A stretch of DNA of 64,000 nt from UBA2336 sp031395485 (GTDB lineage Bacteria > Bacteroidota > Bacteroidia > Cytophagales > Cyclobacteriaceae): the NCBI GenBank assembly GCA_031395485.1, contig JANNUS010000004.1:1-64000 (forward strand). The letters run 5' to 3'. Shown here piece by piece: positions 44,361 to 52,554 of this stretch (its first letter is position 1; each line of letters opens with the position of its first letter). The translations under genes and the position numbers were made by a program. The notes under the pieces were generated by a model. It was not told the DNA's origin, ran no database searches, and saw only the letters and a list, made by a program, of their open reading frames with translations.

Positions 44361-45752
44361 TTAATACCCCAATATTTTCAACATGCTCTCCTGCGATTGT
44401 TGCGGAGCAAAAAGCCTTGTTGAAATTTCACCATCTTCGTTTCGTTCTACAAGCACATGTTTAGGCGCAGGCACGAGACAGTGTTGAATTCCACCATAGC
44501 CGCCCAATGATTCTTGATAAGCACCTGTGTGAAAAAAGCCAATAAAAAGTTGCTCTTCATCATTGATCATCGGAAGAAAAACTTCACCTGTATGTGCTTC
44601 TGAATTGTAATAATCCATGCTGTCGCATGTAAGGCCGCCCATGTTTACTTTATGATAGGGGTCATCCCATTTATTAACGGCTAGTAATATATATTTTTGG
44701 TTCATGCCCCAGGCATCGGGCAGGTGCGTAATAAAGGAACCGTCAATCATGTACCAAAGCTCTTTATCGTTTTGCAATTTTTGATCGACAACCTGATAGA
44801 GAATAGCACCACTTTCACCAACGGTATAGCTTCCAAACTCGGTGAAGATATTTGGAACGGGCACATTATTTTTATCGCAAATCCATTTTATGTTTTCCAC
44901 GATCTGCTCAATCATGTATTTATAATCGAATTGAAATGTAAGGGAGGTTTTAATGGGGAAGCCTCCACCAATATCAATTGAATCAAGTGAAGGACATATT
45001 TTTTTCATTTCACAATACTTAAATACAAAACGACTCAACTCACTCCAATAGTAAGCAGTATCTTTTATGCCGGTATTAATGAAGAAGTGAAGCATTTTAA
45101 GTGTTGCCCTGTCACTCTTTTCAATATTCTCTTTGTAAAAAGGAATGATATCGCTGTAGCGGATACCAAGACGCGATGTGTAAAATTCAAATTTTGGTTC
45201 TTCATCGGCCGCCACACGAATACCAACACGGTACGGATTTTTTACATTCTTTTCGTATTCTTCAAATTCCCCCATCTCATCCAAAATAGGAATGCAGTTA
45301 TTGAAGCCGTCATTTAATAACTCAGAAATGTATTGTGTGTACAAGGGCATTTTAAATCCGTTGCAGAGAATGTATGTGTCTTTGGTAATTTTGCCTTTTT
45401 CGTAAAGGGATCGCACAATAGGAATATCGAAAGCTGAAGATGTTTCCATGTGAACATCGTCATTCTTAAGTGCTTCTTCCAATACGAATGAAAAATGCGA
45501 TGACTTCGTGCAGTAGCAATATGTATATTTTCCGTTGTAATTAAACTTTTGAAGGGCATTGTTGAAGATGGCCTGAACCGAACGTATATTTTCGCTAATG
45601 CGTGGGAGGTAGGTAAGCTTTAGTGGAGTGCCGTACTCTTTAATAATGTCCATCAGGGGCACATCATTAAACAATAATTCATGGTCACGCACTTTAAATT
45701 CTTTTTGAGGAAATTCAAAAGTTTGTTCGATCAGTTCCCGATAGCTCTTCAT
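44361..45752 (-). CDS. speA: Arginine decarboxylase, PLP-dependent (alanine-racemase fold)
   Basis: A 463-aa protein with PLP Lys83 in YCTKSSHFSFV, a glycine-rich phosphate segment SLDSIDIGGGFPIKTS and the C-terminal active-site loop GGLTCDSMDYYNSE. The last of these contains the Cys and Asp of fold-III decarboxylases that come from the partner subunit. In Bacteroidota this short type is annotated as biosynthetic arginine decarboxylase giving agmatine. It is shorter than the roughly 630-aa E. coli SpeA, so a related substrate is possible. It is divergent from an arginase-family gene across a 308-bp intergenic region. Confidence 0.82.
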   Translation of the reverse strand: MKSYRELIEQTFEFPQKEFKVRDHELLFNDVPLMDIIKEYGTPLKLTYLPRISENIRSVQAIFNNALQKFNYNGKYTYCYCTKSSHFSFVLEEALKNDDVHMETSSAFDIPIVRSLYEKGKITKDTYILCNGFKMPLYTQYISELLNDGFNNCIPILDEMGEFEEYEKNVKNPYRVGIRVAADEEPKFEFYTSRLGIRYSDIIPFYKENIEKSDRATLKMLHFFINTGIKDTAYYWSELSRFVFKYCEMKKICPSLDSIDIGGGFPIKTSLTFQFDYKYMIEQIVENIKWICDKNNVPVPNIFTEFGSYTVGESGAILYQVVDQKLQNDKELWYMIDGSFITHLPDAWGMNQKYILLAVNKWDDPYHKVNMGGLTCDSMDYYNSEAHTGEVFLPMINDEEQLFIGFFHTGAYQESLGGYGGIQHCLVPAPKHVLVERNEDGEISTRLFAPQQSQESMLKILGY

Positions 45753-45760
45753 TGTTCTCC

Positions 45761-45794
45761 GTTATCAGTTAATTGTTATGGTTAATCGTTAATG
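45761..45794. repeat. Degenerate heptamer tandem repeat
   Basis: Five consecutive units, GTTATCA, GTTAATT, GTTATG, GTTAATC and GTTAATG, start 8 bp before the arginine decarboxylase start codon. Two more units, GTTAATC and GTTATTC, occur at 45916-45929, so a 14-bp exact repeat ATGGTTAATCGTTA is found at 45778 and 45913. The rest of the 308-bp gap (45753-46060) contains a second direct repeat AACTATTAA (45832, 45846) and a candidate promoter. Confidence 0.6.
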
Positions 45795-45880
45795 ATTACT
45801 GTAAATAAATTGGGAAGCCAAGCTGTCCGTGAACTATTAATGGATAACTATTAACGTTTTTAAAGGATGCAATATTGGTA

Positions 45881-45888
45881 TAATTTTG
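45881..45888 (+). promoter_or_regulatory. Candidate -7 promoter box upstream of the arginase-family gene
   Basis: TAATTTTG is an exact match to the TAnnTTTG element. The -33 region is only T-rich (GTTTTTAAAG), not an exact TTTG. A start here would give a leader of about 165 nt before the GTG at 46061. Confidence 0.35.
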
Positions 45889-46060
45889 CCATCTTTGCAA
45901 TGCTAAAGAACCATGGTTAATCGTTATTCCAATCCCGTATTTTCCCTAATCTATGTTGGGACATACGCCTTCCCCGACTTCTAAGGGCCAAGGGTAGAGA
46001 TTGCTTTCCTTATTCATATTATTGGTTAACTGTTTGTTCATTAAATTTTAATATACCCCA

Positions 46061-47026
46061 GTGAAAGAGATAAAGATTATTGAAGTAAAGTCTGAGATCG
46101 GGGCCGGCACCCGTGGGGCGAGCATGGGTGTAGAGGCCATTAAGATTGCCAGCCTGGATGCAAAGTCTGATTTTTTTAGGGAGCACGATTCGGTTGAGGT
46201 AGAAAACGTAAACGAGTTATTGTACGATGGTGCCGAACATGCTCACGCCAAGTTTATTGACGGTGTACTGATCATGGAGGAACGTGTTTGCCTGGAAGTG
46301 TACGAGACACTTTTGGATGAGTTATTCCCATTAATCATTGCAGGTGACCATAGCACCGCATACGGAACGATGGCAGGAATAAAAAAAGCTTTTCCTAAAA
46401 AAAGACTGGGCGTGATATGGATTGATGCGCACGCTGATTTTCATTCTCCGTACACAACGCCTTCTGGCAACATGCACGGTATGCCATTGGCTATGGCTTG
46501 TTCCTTTGATAACCTCGAATGTAAAGTTAATGACCCTAAAGGTGAAACCTTGGATTACTGGGAGCAGATCAAAAACGTAGGAATACCGGGTGCAAAAATT
46601 TATCCGGAGGATATTGTATTAATCTCAGTACGCGATTTTGAGAAGCCGGAAAACTATCTCATGAATAAATACAACGTCAACTTCATAGAGACTGAAGATG
46701 TTAAGAAATTGGGAGCTGAAAAAATAGCAGAACGTGCGTTACAGATGCTTAACCATTGCGATTTAATTTATGTTTCATTTGATGTGGATAGTTTGGACTC
46801 ACGTATTTCAAGTGGAACGGGAACCCCCGTACCAAACGGGCTTACCGTTGAGGAAGCAAAGGTGTTGAATGCCGAACTTGGCAAAAGCCCTAAAATATGC
46901 GCATGGGAAATTGTGGAGGTGAACCCAACACTTGATACAGAAAACCGAATGGCCGAAAGTGGATTTGAAGTAATGGAAGCTACTTCGAAATCATTAGGCG
47001 CGCGCAAAGTGATGGCCATAAAATAA
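46061..47026 (+). CDS. Arginase-family ureohydrolase (arginase/agmatinase)
   Basis: A 321-aa binuclear manganese enzyme starting at GTG. Metal ligands are His97 in GDHST, Asp122, His124 and Asp126 in WIDAHADFHSP, and Asp241 and Asp243 in SFDVDSLDS. The substrate loop TTPSGNMHGMPLA (133-143) and SGTGTPVPNGLT (251-262) resemble true arginases, which hold the amino-acid end with an Asn and Ser in SGNLHG, more than agmatinases. Arginase would give ornithine and urea. Agmatinase would give putrescine, which would fit the divergent arginine decarboxylase. Sequence favours arginase, context favours agmatinase. Confidence 0.85.
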   Translation: MKEIKIIEVKSEIGAGTRGASMGVEAIKIASLDAKSDFFREHDSVEVENVNELLYDGAEHAHAKFIDGVLIMEERVCLEVYETLLDELFPLIIAGDHSTAYGTMAGIKKAFPKKRLGVIWIDAHADFHSPYTTPSGNMHGMPLAMACSFDNLECKVNDPKGETLDYWEQIKNVGIPGAKIYPEDIVLISVRDFEKPENYLMNKYNVNFIETEDVKKLGAEKIAERALQMLNHCDLIYVSFDVDSLDSRISSGTGTPVPNGLTVEEAKVLNAELGKSPKICAWEIVEVNPTLDTENRMAESGFEVMEATSKSLGARKVMAIK

Positions 47027-47042
47027 TATTTCGTATTATTTT
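47020..47042. terminator. Possible AT-only bidirectional hairpin
   Basis: AAAATAATA (47020-47028) pairs perfectly with TATTATTTT (47034-47042) around TTTCG and continues into more T on the plus strand. It overlaps both stop codons of the convergent genes. The stem is all A-T, so its strength as a terminator is doubtful. Confidence 0.35.
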
Positions 47043-47668
47043 TTCTCTGCCACGGTAATCAACTTGTTCATCGTGCTCATTAAATTGTTACGCACAAGCC
47101 GATCGGTAATAAATCGCGGGTAGTCAACCGGCATACTGGTTACGGTGTATGTGACTTTTGTTTGATGATCAGATGTTTTCTCCAGCAACCATGTGCCAAT
47201 GGTTGGTTTTCGGTCAACATCTTCCCGTAACGGAGCTAAGTTTAGGTCTGTGCTATGTTCGAACGACAGGATTATTCTACTTTCACTTATTTCAACCAGC
47301 GAGTAGGTTAACAGATAATCCTGATTGTCGAGGGGCCAAGGTACTTCTGTTACGGTGTAAACACACCAGGTTGTATCTGTTTTTGGAATGAACTTGTATT
47401 CAAGAATATTTTCTTGCCACGCTTTTATTTTTTGTTCAGTACGAATGGCACTGTAGAAATCTGTTAAGGCAACATCAACTTTAAAGGTACTTATTATGTG
47501 CCGGGAGTCTGTTGAGGTTCCGGGGAATGGTGACCAACGTTCGTATAGCGTAATTCTTTCATCTTGCCTTACAACTTCATACCCATCAATACTTGGCTGC
47601 GATTGTGCAGAAGGTGGCTGGCTACATAGAAGGATTAGGACGAGTATGTCAATTCTGAGATTACGCAT
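47036..47668 (-). CDS. START-domain (SRPBCC) exported protein
   Basis: A 210-aa protein with an N-terminal signal peptide (MRNLRIDILVLILLCSQPPSAQSQ). The rest fits the START lipid-binding fold: VDVALTDFYSAIRTEQKIKAW, YTVTEVPWPLDNQDYLLTY, TIGTWLLEKTSDHQTKVTYTV and VDYPRFITDRLVRNNLMSTM. Such periplasmic START proteins probably bind a hydrophobic ligand; no enzyme motif is seen. It converges with the arginase-family gene, 9 bp apart. Confidence 0.85.
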   Translation of the reverse strand: MRNLRIDILVLILLCSQPPSAQSQPSIDGYEVVRQDERITLYERWSPFPGTSTDSRHIISTFKVDVALTDFYSAIRTEQKIKAWQENILEYKFIPKTDTTWCVYTVTEVPWPLDNQDYLLTYSLVEISESRIILSFEHSTDLNLAPLREDVDRKPTIGTWLLEKTSDHQTKVTYTVTSMPVDYPRFITDRLVRNNLMSTMNKLITVAEKK

Positions 47669-47786
47669 CGGGGTAATAATAATACTTTTTTCCAGACACC
47701 CATAATGGGAAAATCAATTCTTAAAAATACCCATCGTTTTTGTTAATTTCGCGCTACAAATTTCAGGAAATTTTAATTGTCAAATC

Positions 47787-48764
47787 ATGAGCCTAAACAG
47801 ACCAATTTCATCTTTTATTGAGAAGCATTATCTCCATTTTAATGCAGCTGCCTTGGTGGATGCTGCGAAAGGCTATAAAAAGCATATTGCAGATGGAAAA
47901 AAAATGATGGTAACGTTAGCCGGAGCCATGAGTACCGCTGAACTGGGCATAAGCTTTGCCGAAATGATCCGCCAAAATAAAGTGCAGATTATTTCATGTA
48001 CCGGGGCTAACCTTGAAGAGGATATTATGAACCTGGTGGCGCACTCTCATTATAGGCGAATACCAAACTACCGCGACCTTACTCCGGAACAAGAATGGGA
48101 TTTGTTACAGAATCATTTAAATCGTGTAACCGACACATGTATTCCCGAAGAGGAAGCTTTCCGTAAACTGCAATCGCATTTGTTTAAAGTTTGGAAAGAT
48201 GCGGAAGATAAGGGCGAACGTTTATTCCCGCATGAGTTTATGTTCAGAATGTTGAACAGTGGTGAATTGAAACAACATTTTGAAATCGATCCGAAGAATT
48301 CGTGGATGATAGCCGCGGCTGAACGGAACATGCCCATGGTTGTACCAGGCTGGGAAGACAGCACCATGGGAAATATTTTTGCTTCGTATTGTTTAACAGG
48401 AGAGTTGAAAGCGAGCACCATGAAATCAGGTATTGAGTACATGGTTTGGCTGGCAGATTGGTATACTGAAAATGCGGGCGAACATGGTATTGGATTTTTC
48501 CAGATCGGTGGTGGTATTGCCGGTGATTTCCCTATTTGTGTTGTGCCGATGTTGCATCAGGATTTGGAGCGTGATGGTGTTCCATTCTGGAGTTACTTCT
48601 GTCAGATTAGTGATTCAACAACAAGTTACGGATCCTATTCTGGTGCAGTGCCCAATGAAAAAATTACGTGGGGAAAACTCAGCATTGATACTCCGAAGTA
48701 TATTATAGAAAGTGACGCGACAATTGTGGCACCATTGATGTTTGCGTATATTTTAGATATGTGA
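47787..48764 (+). CDS. Deoxyhypusine-synthase homologue
   Basis: A 325-aa protein of the DHS family: LAGAMSTAELGISFAEMI, IISCTGANLEEDIMNLVAHSHY, GIGFFQIGGGIAGDFPICVVPML and near the C-terminus KITWGKLSID with Lys297 aligning with the lysine that forms the enzyme-imine in eukaryotic DHS. DHS moves the aminobutyl group of spermidine to eIF5A. Bacteria have no eIF5A, and bacterial homologues are thought to act on small polyamines, for example making homospermidine, or on unknown acceptors. The nearby arginine decarboxylase and arginase-family genes make a polyamine role likely. Confidence 0.88.
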   Translation: MSLNRPISSFIEKHYLHFNAAALVDAAKGYKKHIADGKKMMVTLAGAMSTAELGISFAEMIRQNKVQIISCTGANLEEDIMNLVAHSHYRRIPNYRDLTPEQEWDLLQNHLNRVTDTCIPEEEAFRKLQSHLFKVWKDAEDKGERLFPHEFMFRMLNSGELKQHFEIDPKNSWMIAAAERNMPMVVPGWEDSTMGNIFASYCLTGELKASTMKSGIEYMVWLADWYTENAGEHGIGFFQIGGGIAGDFPICVVPMLHQDLERDGVPFWSYFCQISDSTTSYGSYSGAVPNEKITWGKLSIDTPKYIIESDATIVAPLMFAYILDM

Positions 48765-48772
48765 TTTTTCTT

Positions 48773-48802
48773 AACCGCAGAGGGCGCAAAAGATTCGCAG
48801 AG
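48773..48802 (+). repeat. Left inverted repeat of the GxxExxY unit
   Basis: The 30-bp segment starts AACCGCAGAG and ends TTCGCAGAG. It matches the reverse complement of 49189-49217 at about 26 positions with two single-base gaps. The core CGCAGAG itself recurs within the arm. It starts 8 bp after the deoxyhypusine-synthase stop. Confidence 0.8.
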
Positions 48803-48810
48803 AAAGACAG

Positions 48811-49188
48811 ATGACTGAGAACGAAATTTCTGAAAAGATTATTGGTTGTGCAATTCAGGTTCATCGGGAATTAGGGCCAGGGTTACTAGAATCTTCTTAT
48901 GAGGAATGTCTTTATTACGAATTATTTCAATCAGGGCTATTCGTTGAGAAGCAAAAGCCTTTGCCTCTTATATATAAAGAGGTAAAGTTAGATTGTGGAT
49001 ATCGCATTGACCTCATAGTAGAAAATAAAGTCATTATTGAAGTAAAATCTGTCGAGGCTTTAAATGACATTCATTTAGCTCAGGTATTGACTTATTTGAA
49101 ACTTTCAAAATGCAAATTAGGCCTTTTGATGAACTTTAATGTTCTGTTGGTAAAAGACGGAATAAAGCGAATTGTAAATAAACTATAA
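48811..49188 (+). CDS. GxxExxY-family protein
   Basis: A 125-aa protein with the defining motif G24-LL-E27-SS-Y30 in LGPGLLESSYEECLYYEL. Later YRIDLIVENKVIIEVKSVEAL has Asp67 and Glu77-x-Lys79 in the spacing of PD-(D/E)xK nuclease folds, and HLAQVLTYLKLSKCKLGLLMNFN follows. The family is widespread and often multicopy in environmental bacteria; its function is unsettled, with a nuclease-like fold as the main hint. It lies entirely inside a pair of inverted repeats, unlike all other genes here, which suggests spread by insertion. Confidence 0.92.
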   Translation: MTENEISEKIIGCAIQVHRELGPGLLESSYEECLYYELFQSGLFVEKQKPLPLIYKEVKLDCGYRIDLIVENKVIIEVKSVEALNDIHLAQVLTYLKLSKCKLGLLMNFNVLLVKDGIKRIVNKL

Positions 49189-49217
49189 CTCTGCGAACTT
49201 CTGCGTCTCTGCGGTTT
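49189..49217 (-). repeat. Right inverted repeat of the GxxExxY unit
   Basis: Reads CTCTGCGAACTTCTGCG and ends CTCTGCGGTTT. Its reverse complement is nearly the same as the left arm at 48773-48802. The repeat starts immediately after the GxxExxY stop and ends 5 bp before the argS ATG, so it supplies the argS ribosome-binding region. Confidence 0.8.
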
Positions 49218-49222
49218 AAAAT

Positions 49223-51010
49223 ATGAATCTCCAATCAACTCTTAACTTCGAAATACAAAAAGCAATCACGGCTTTATTCAACCAAGCAGTTGATCAGTTT
49301 CAACTTCAGCCTACCAATCAGGAATTTGAAGGATCGCACACCCTCGTGTGTTTTCCATTAACAAAAGTTTCAAAGAAAAACCCAGAAGAAACGGCTAAAG
49401 CTATTGGCGAATATCTTGTTGAGCATTCTGAGTTGGTTAGCAAGTATAATGTAGTGAAGGGATTTTTAAATCTCGTTATTACTGATAAAACGTGGGTAGA
49501 AGTATTTGCAGGAATTTATTCAAACAAGGAATACGGCTCGCTTCCCAGCAATGGTAAGGAGATGATGGTTGAGTACTCTTCACCGAATACAAATAAACCA
49601 TTGCACTTAGGTCATTTGCGTAATAATTTTCTTGGCTACAGCGTTGCTGAAATTTATAAAGCAAACGGAAATAAAGTTCACAAAGTCCAGATCATAAATG
49701 ACCGCGGGATTCACATCTGTAAATCGATGGCTGCCTGGAAATTGTACGGCAATGGTGAAACTCCGCAGAGCATTGGATTGAAGGGAGATAAGTTGGTTGG
49801 AAAATATTATGTAGAGTTCGATAGGAATTACAAAACTCAAATTAAAGAGTTAGTTGATAAAGGAATGGCTGAGGCTGAAGCAGAGAAGCAGGCACCGATC
49901 ATGAAAATGGCAGTGGATATGCTTCTAAAATGGGAGGCCAAAGATTCTGAAACCGTTCAACTTTGGAAGACCATGAATGGTTGGGTGTATGATGGTTTTG
50001 ATGTTACGTATAAACGGATGGGTGTTGATTTCGAGAAGTTGTATTATGAATCCGATACATATTTACTTGGGAAGGATGAAGTGTTAAGAGGGGTTGAGAG
50101 TGGAGTATTCTTTAAAAAAGAAGATGGCTCGGTGTGGGTTGACTTAACTGCGGATGGACTCGATCAAAAAGTTTTGTTGCGTTCTGATGGCACTTCGGTG
50201 TACATGACACAGGATATTGGAACTGCAATTTTACGCTTCCGTGATTTTCCAAAAATTTCCGGACAAGTATATACCGTAGGAAATGAACAGGAGTATCATT
50301 TCAAAGTATTGTTTTTAATTCTTGGCAAGCTTGGATATACGTGGGCTAATCAGTGCTTTCATCTATCGTATGGAATGGTTGATCTTCCTACCGGTAAAAT
50401 GAAATCACGCGAAGGTACTGTTGTAGACGCAGATGATTTGATGGAAGAAATGGTTCAGGAAGCAGAACGCCAAACACGGGAGTTAGGAAAGATAGAAGAC
50501 CATAGCGAAGAAGAGTCAAAAAAACTCTTTGAAATGATAGGGTTAGGAGCTCTTAAGTTTTTTTTATTGAAAGTAGATCCAAAAAAACGAATGATGTTTG
50601 ACCCGAAGGAATCTATTCAGTTACAAGGATTCACCGGTCCGTTTATTCAATATACGCATGCTCGTATTCGTGCTATTATCCGTAAAGCAGAGAGTATGAA
50701 TATTGCCGTGAGTGCTGACGACTTCAAAATGGTAACATCACTCGAACCAGCAGAAAGAGATAGTCTGCATTTATTGAGCCTCTTTGAAAACAAATTAAAG
50801 GAAGCGGCTAAAGATTATTCACCGGCCGTTATCGCGAATTATGCTTTCGATTTGGCCAAGCAATACAACCAATTTTATCAGAATATCCCGATTTTTAATG
50901 AATCAGATCCGGCCAAGCTGAAATTCCGCATTGCGTTTTCTAAGGCCATCGCGGATGCGATTAAAAGGGCAATGAGCCTATTGGGCATTCAGGTACCGGA
51001 GAAGATGTAA
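49223..51010 (+). CDS. argS: Arginyl-tRNA synthetase
   Basis: A 595-aa class I synthetase that charges tRNA(Arg). It has the ArgS-specific N-terminal Add-1 domain, the HIGH motif as HLGH (128-131) in SPNTNKPLHLGHLRNN, QIINDRGIHICKSM, the KMSKS equivalent LPTGKMKSREG, and the DALR anticodon-binding domain after the LQGFTGPFIQYTHARI segment. Length and motifs are complete. No Shine-Dalgarno is seen before its ATG, because the right arm of the GxxExxY unit ends 5 bp away; Bacteroidota often initiate without one. Confidence 0.96.
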   Translation: MNLQSTLNFEIQKAITALFNQAVDQFQLQPTNQEFEGSHTLVCFPLTKVSKKNPEETAKAIGEYLVEHSELVSKYNVVKGFLNLVITDKTWVEVFAGIYSNKEYGSLPSNGKEMMVEYSSPNTNKPLHLGHLRNNFLGYSVAEIYKANGNKVHKVQIINDRGIHICKSMAAWKLYGNGETPQSIGLKGDKLVGKYYVEFDRNYKTQIKELVDKGMAEAEAEKQAPIMKMAVDMLLKWEAKDSETVQLWKTMNGWVYDGFDVTYKRMGVDFEKLYYESDTYLLGKDEVLRGVESGVFFKKEDGSVWVDLTADGLDQKVLLRSDGTSVYMTQDIGTAILRFRDFPKISGQVYTVGNEQEYHFKVLFLILGKLGYTWANQCFHLSYGMVDLPTGKMKSREGTVVDADDLMEEMVQEAERQTRELGKIEDHSEEESKKLFEMIGLGALKFFLLKVDPKKRMMFDPKESIQLQGFTGPFIQYTHARIRAIIRKAESMNIAVSADDFKMVTSLEPAERDSLHLLSLFENKLKEAAKDYSPAVIANYAFDLAKQYNQFYQNIPIFNESDPAKLKFRIAFSKAIADAIKRAMSLLGIQVPEKM

Positions 51011-51054
51011 CTATTTGTTGTGTAACTTGTTAATTAAGTACTAATCTAGAAAAC

Positions 51055-51546
51055 ATGAAAACGCTATTATCGATTTTACTCATTACTACCATGACTTCCT
51101 CAATTTATGATTTTAAAATAGGTTCTCTGGATGGTCAAGTTGTTGACTTTAGTCAATACAAAGGAAAAACGTTGTTGATTGTGAATACGGCCTCCAAATG
51201 TGGGAATACTCCTCAATATGAGGAGCTTCAAAAATTGCATGAACATTATGGTAGTAAGGTTACCATCCTTGGATTCCCGGCTAATAATTTTGGGTCCCAG
51301 GAACCGGGAACAAATCTGGAGATTGCTGAATTCTGCAAGCAGAACTATGGCGTAACATTTCAAATGTTTGAAAAGATTTCTGTGAAAGGAGAAGATCAGC
51401 ATGAACTTTATAAACTACTGAAAGAGAAAACAGGGCAGGAACCTTCCTGGAATTTTTGCAAGTACCTTGTAAAACCGGATGGCAGCGTAACATTTTTTAG
51501 CAGCAGAGTAAAGCCGATGGATAAGCAAATTCTCGATGCCTTATAA
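51055..51546 (+). CDS. Glutathione peroxidase-family thiol peroxidase (first of tandem pair)
   Basis: A 163-aa peroxidase with peroxidatic Cys49 in NTASKCGNTPQY, Gln in GFPANNFGSQEPG, the Trp-Asn pair in SWNFCKYLV and a second Cys94 in EFCKQNYGV at the position of the resolving Cys of BtuE-type enzymes. These usually use thioredoxin rather than glutathione to reduce peroxides. The N-terminus (MKTLLSILLITTMTSS) is hydrophobic and may be an export signal. It overlaps the next paralogue by 11 bp. Confidence 0.92.
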   Translation: MKTLLSILLITTMTSSIYDFKIGSLDGQVVDFSQYKGKTLLIVNTASKCGNTPQYEELQKLHEHYGSKVTILGFPANNFGSQEPGTNLEIAEFCKQNYGVTFQMFEKISVKGEDQHELYKLLKEKTGQEPSWNFCKYLVKPDGSVTFFSSRVKPMDKQILDAL

Positions 51547-52105
51547 AACGATTATCGGTATAACCATTATTAGCGTGGGACTTATAGCATTCCTTTCCGA
51601 CAAGTTAACTCCTAAACAAACTGGTAAGTCTGTTTACGGATCGATTTATGATTTTAAAATAAAATCCCTCGAAGGAAAAGAGATTGATTTTTCCCAGTTC
51701 AAAGGAAAAAATATCTTAATCGTCAACACGGCATCTAAATGCGGATATACATATCAGTACGAAGATTTGCAGAAGCTGCATGAGCAGTATGGCGATAAGG
51801 TAGCGGTATTGGGATTTCCCGCCAATAATTTTTTATGGCAGGAACCAGGCTCGAATACGGAAATAGGAGAGTTCTGTCAACGAAATTATGGAGTCGATTT
51901 TCAAATGTTTGAAAAGATTTCTGTGAAGGGAGGAGACAAACATCCATTATACAAATGGCTGGAAGCCAAATCCGGAAAGTCACCTTCATGGAATTTCTGC
52001 AAATATATTGTTAACCCCGAGGGTAAAGTAATTGGTTTCTTTCCGGCCACGATAAAACCACTTGACTCTGAAATTCTGAAGAAATTAGAAGTAAACTCTC
52101 AATAG
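51536..52105 (+). CDS. Glutathione peroxidase-family thiol peroxidase (second of tandem pair)
   Basis: A 189-aa paralogue of the preceding protein with Cys69 in NTASKCGYTYQY, GFPANNFLWQEPG, Cys114 in EFCQRNYGV and SWNFCKYIV. The N-terminus has a single membrane helix (TIIGITIISVGLIAFLS), so it is probably anchored with the catalytic domain outside the cytoplasm. The start codon lies inside the end of the first gene in another frame, so translation is coupled. The pair arose by tandem duplication; most of the 150-residue core can be aligned by eye. Confidence 0.92.
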   Translation: MPYKTIIGITIISVGLIAFLSDKLTPKQTGKSVYGSIYDFKIKSLEGKEIDFSQFKGKNILIVNTASKCGYTYQYEDLQKLHEQYGDKVAVLGFPANNFLWQEPGSNTEIGEFCQRNYGVDFQMFEKISVKGGDKHPLYKWLEAKSGKSPSWNFCKYIVNPEGKVIGFFPATIKPLDSEILKKLEVNSQ

Positions 52106-52167
52106 TGAGAGGGTCGAGTTGAGTGAATGGCATTTAATGCCTACTTTCAAGGTATTAATTAACTGCT

Positions 52168-52554
52168 ATGGATACAGATAATAAGCTAATGAGACGCGCA
52201 TTTCTAAAATTGTACGTTATTATAATAATTGGGTTTTTTACGGGAGCCTGTAACAAAGAATTAGATTCTATTAATCCAAACTTGGCTCAACTAGAAGTTT
52301 ATGTGCACGGTGTTGCAAACCCAAAGAATGATGCATTAGTAAGCATTCATCTTACACAAGCGGATGCAGAAAATAATGAAAACGCGGTTGTTGATTCCCG
52401 CTATACCGATAATAATGGCATCGTTAATTTTGTAAATATCGAGCCGGGTCGATCATATTGGATTAGAGCTAAACCTCTAATTTACCCGCGTGTTATTGAG
52501 CTATCGGAGATACTCGTAGTGGGTATGAACACTCATGATGTGCTTACGTTGTGA
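52168..52554 (+). CDS. Small lipoprotein with a transthyretin-like beta domain
   Basis: A 128-aa protein with a lipobox signal (FFTGAC, Cys about 28, after a hydrophobic stretch LKLYVIIIIGFFTG). The mature part (LAQLEVYVHGVANPKNDALVSIHLTQ, YTDNNGIVNFVNIEPGRSYWIRA) looks like a carboxypeptidase-regulatory or SpaA-like beta sandwich. Function unknown. It stands between the peroxidase pair and menA. Confidence 0.75.
   Translation: MDTDNKLMRRAFLKLYVIIIIGFFTGACNKELDSINPNLAQLEVYVHGVANPKNDALVSIHLTQADAENNENAVVDSRYTDNNGIVNFVNIEPGRSYWIRAKPLIYPRVIELSEILVVGMNTHDVLTL

Larger units (their letters stand above)
48773..49217 (+). mobile_element. Candidate non-autonomous cassette: GxxExxY gene between inverted repeats
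   Basis: A 445-bp unit consists of a 30-bp left arm, 8 bp, the 125-codon GxxExxY gene, and a 29-bp right arm that begins at the first base after the stop codon. TTAA flanks both ends (48771-48774 and 49216-49219). No transposase is present, so mobility would need help in trans. The unit separates the deoxyhypusine-synthase gene from argS, whose ATG lies 5 bp after the right arm. Confidence 0.6.

Noticed and set aside
48433..48708. 91-codon frame inside the deoxyhypusine-synthase gene
   Set aside because: It is an alternative frame of a protein with conserved catalytic sequence.
52096..52111. Hairpin CTCTCA-ATAG-TGAGAG at the end of the second peroxidase gene as terminator
   Set aside because: The stem is only 6 bp, overlaps the stop codon and has no T-run.
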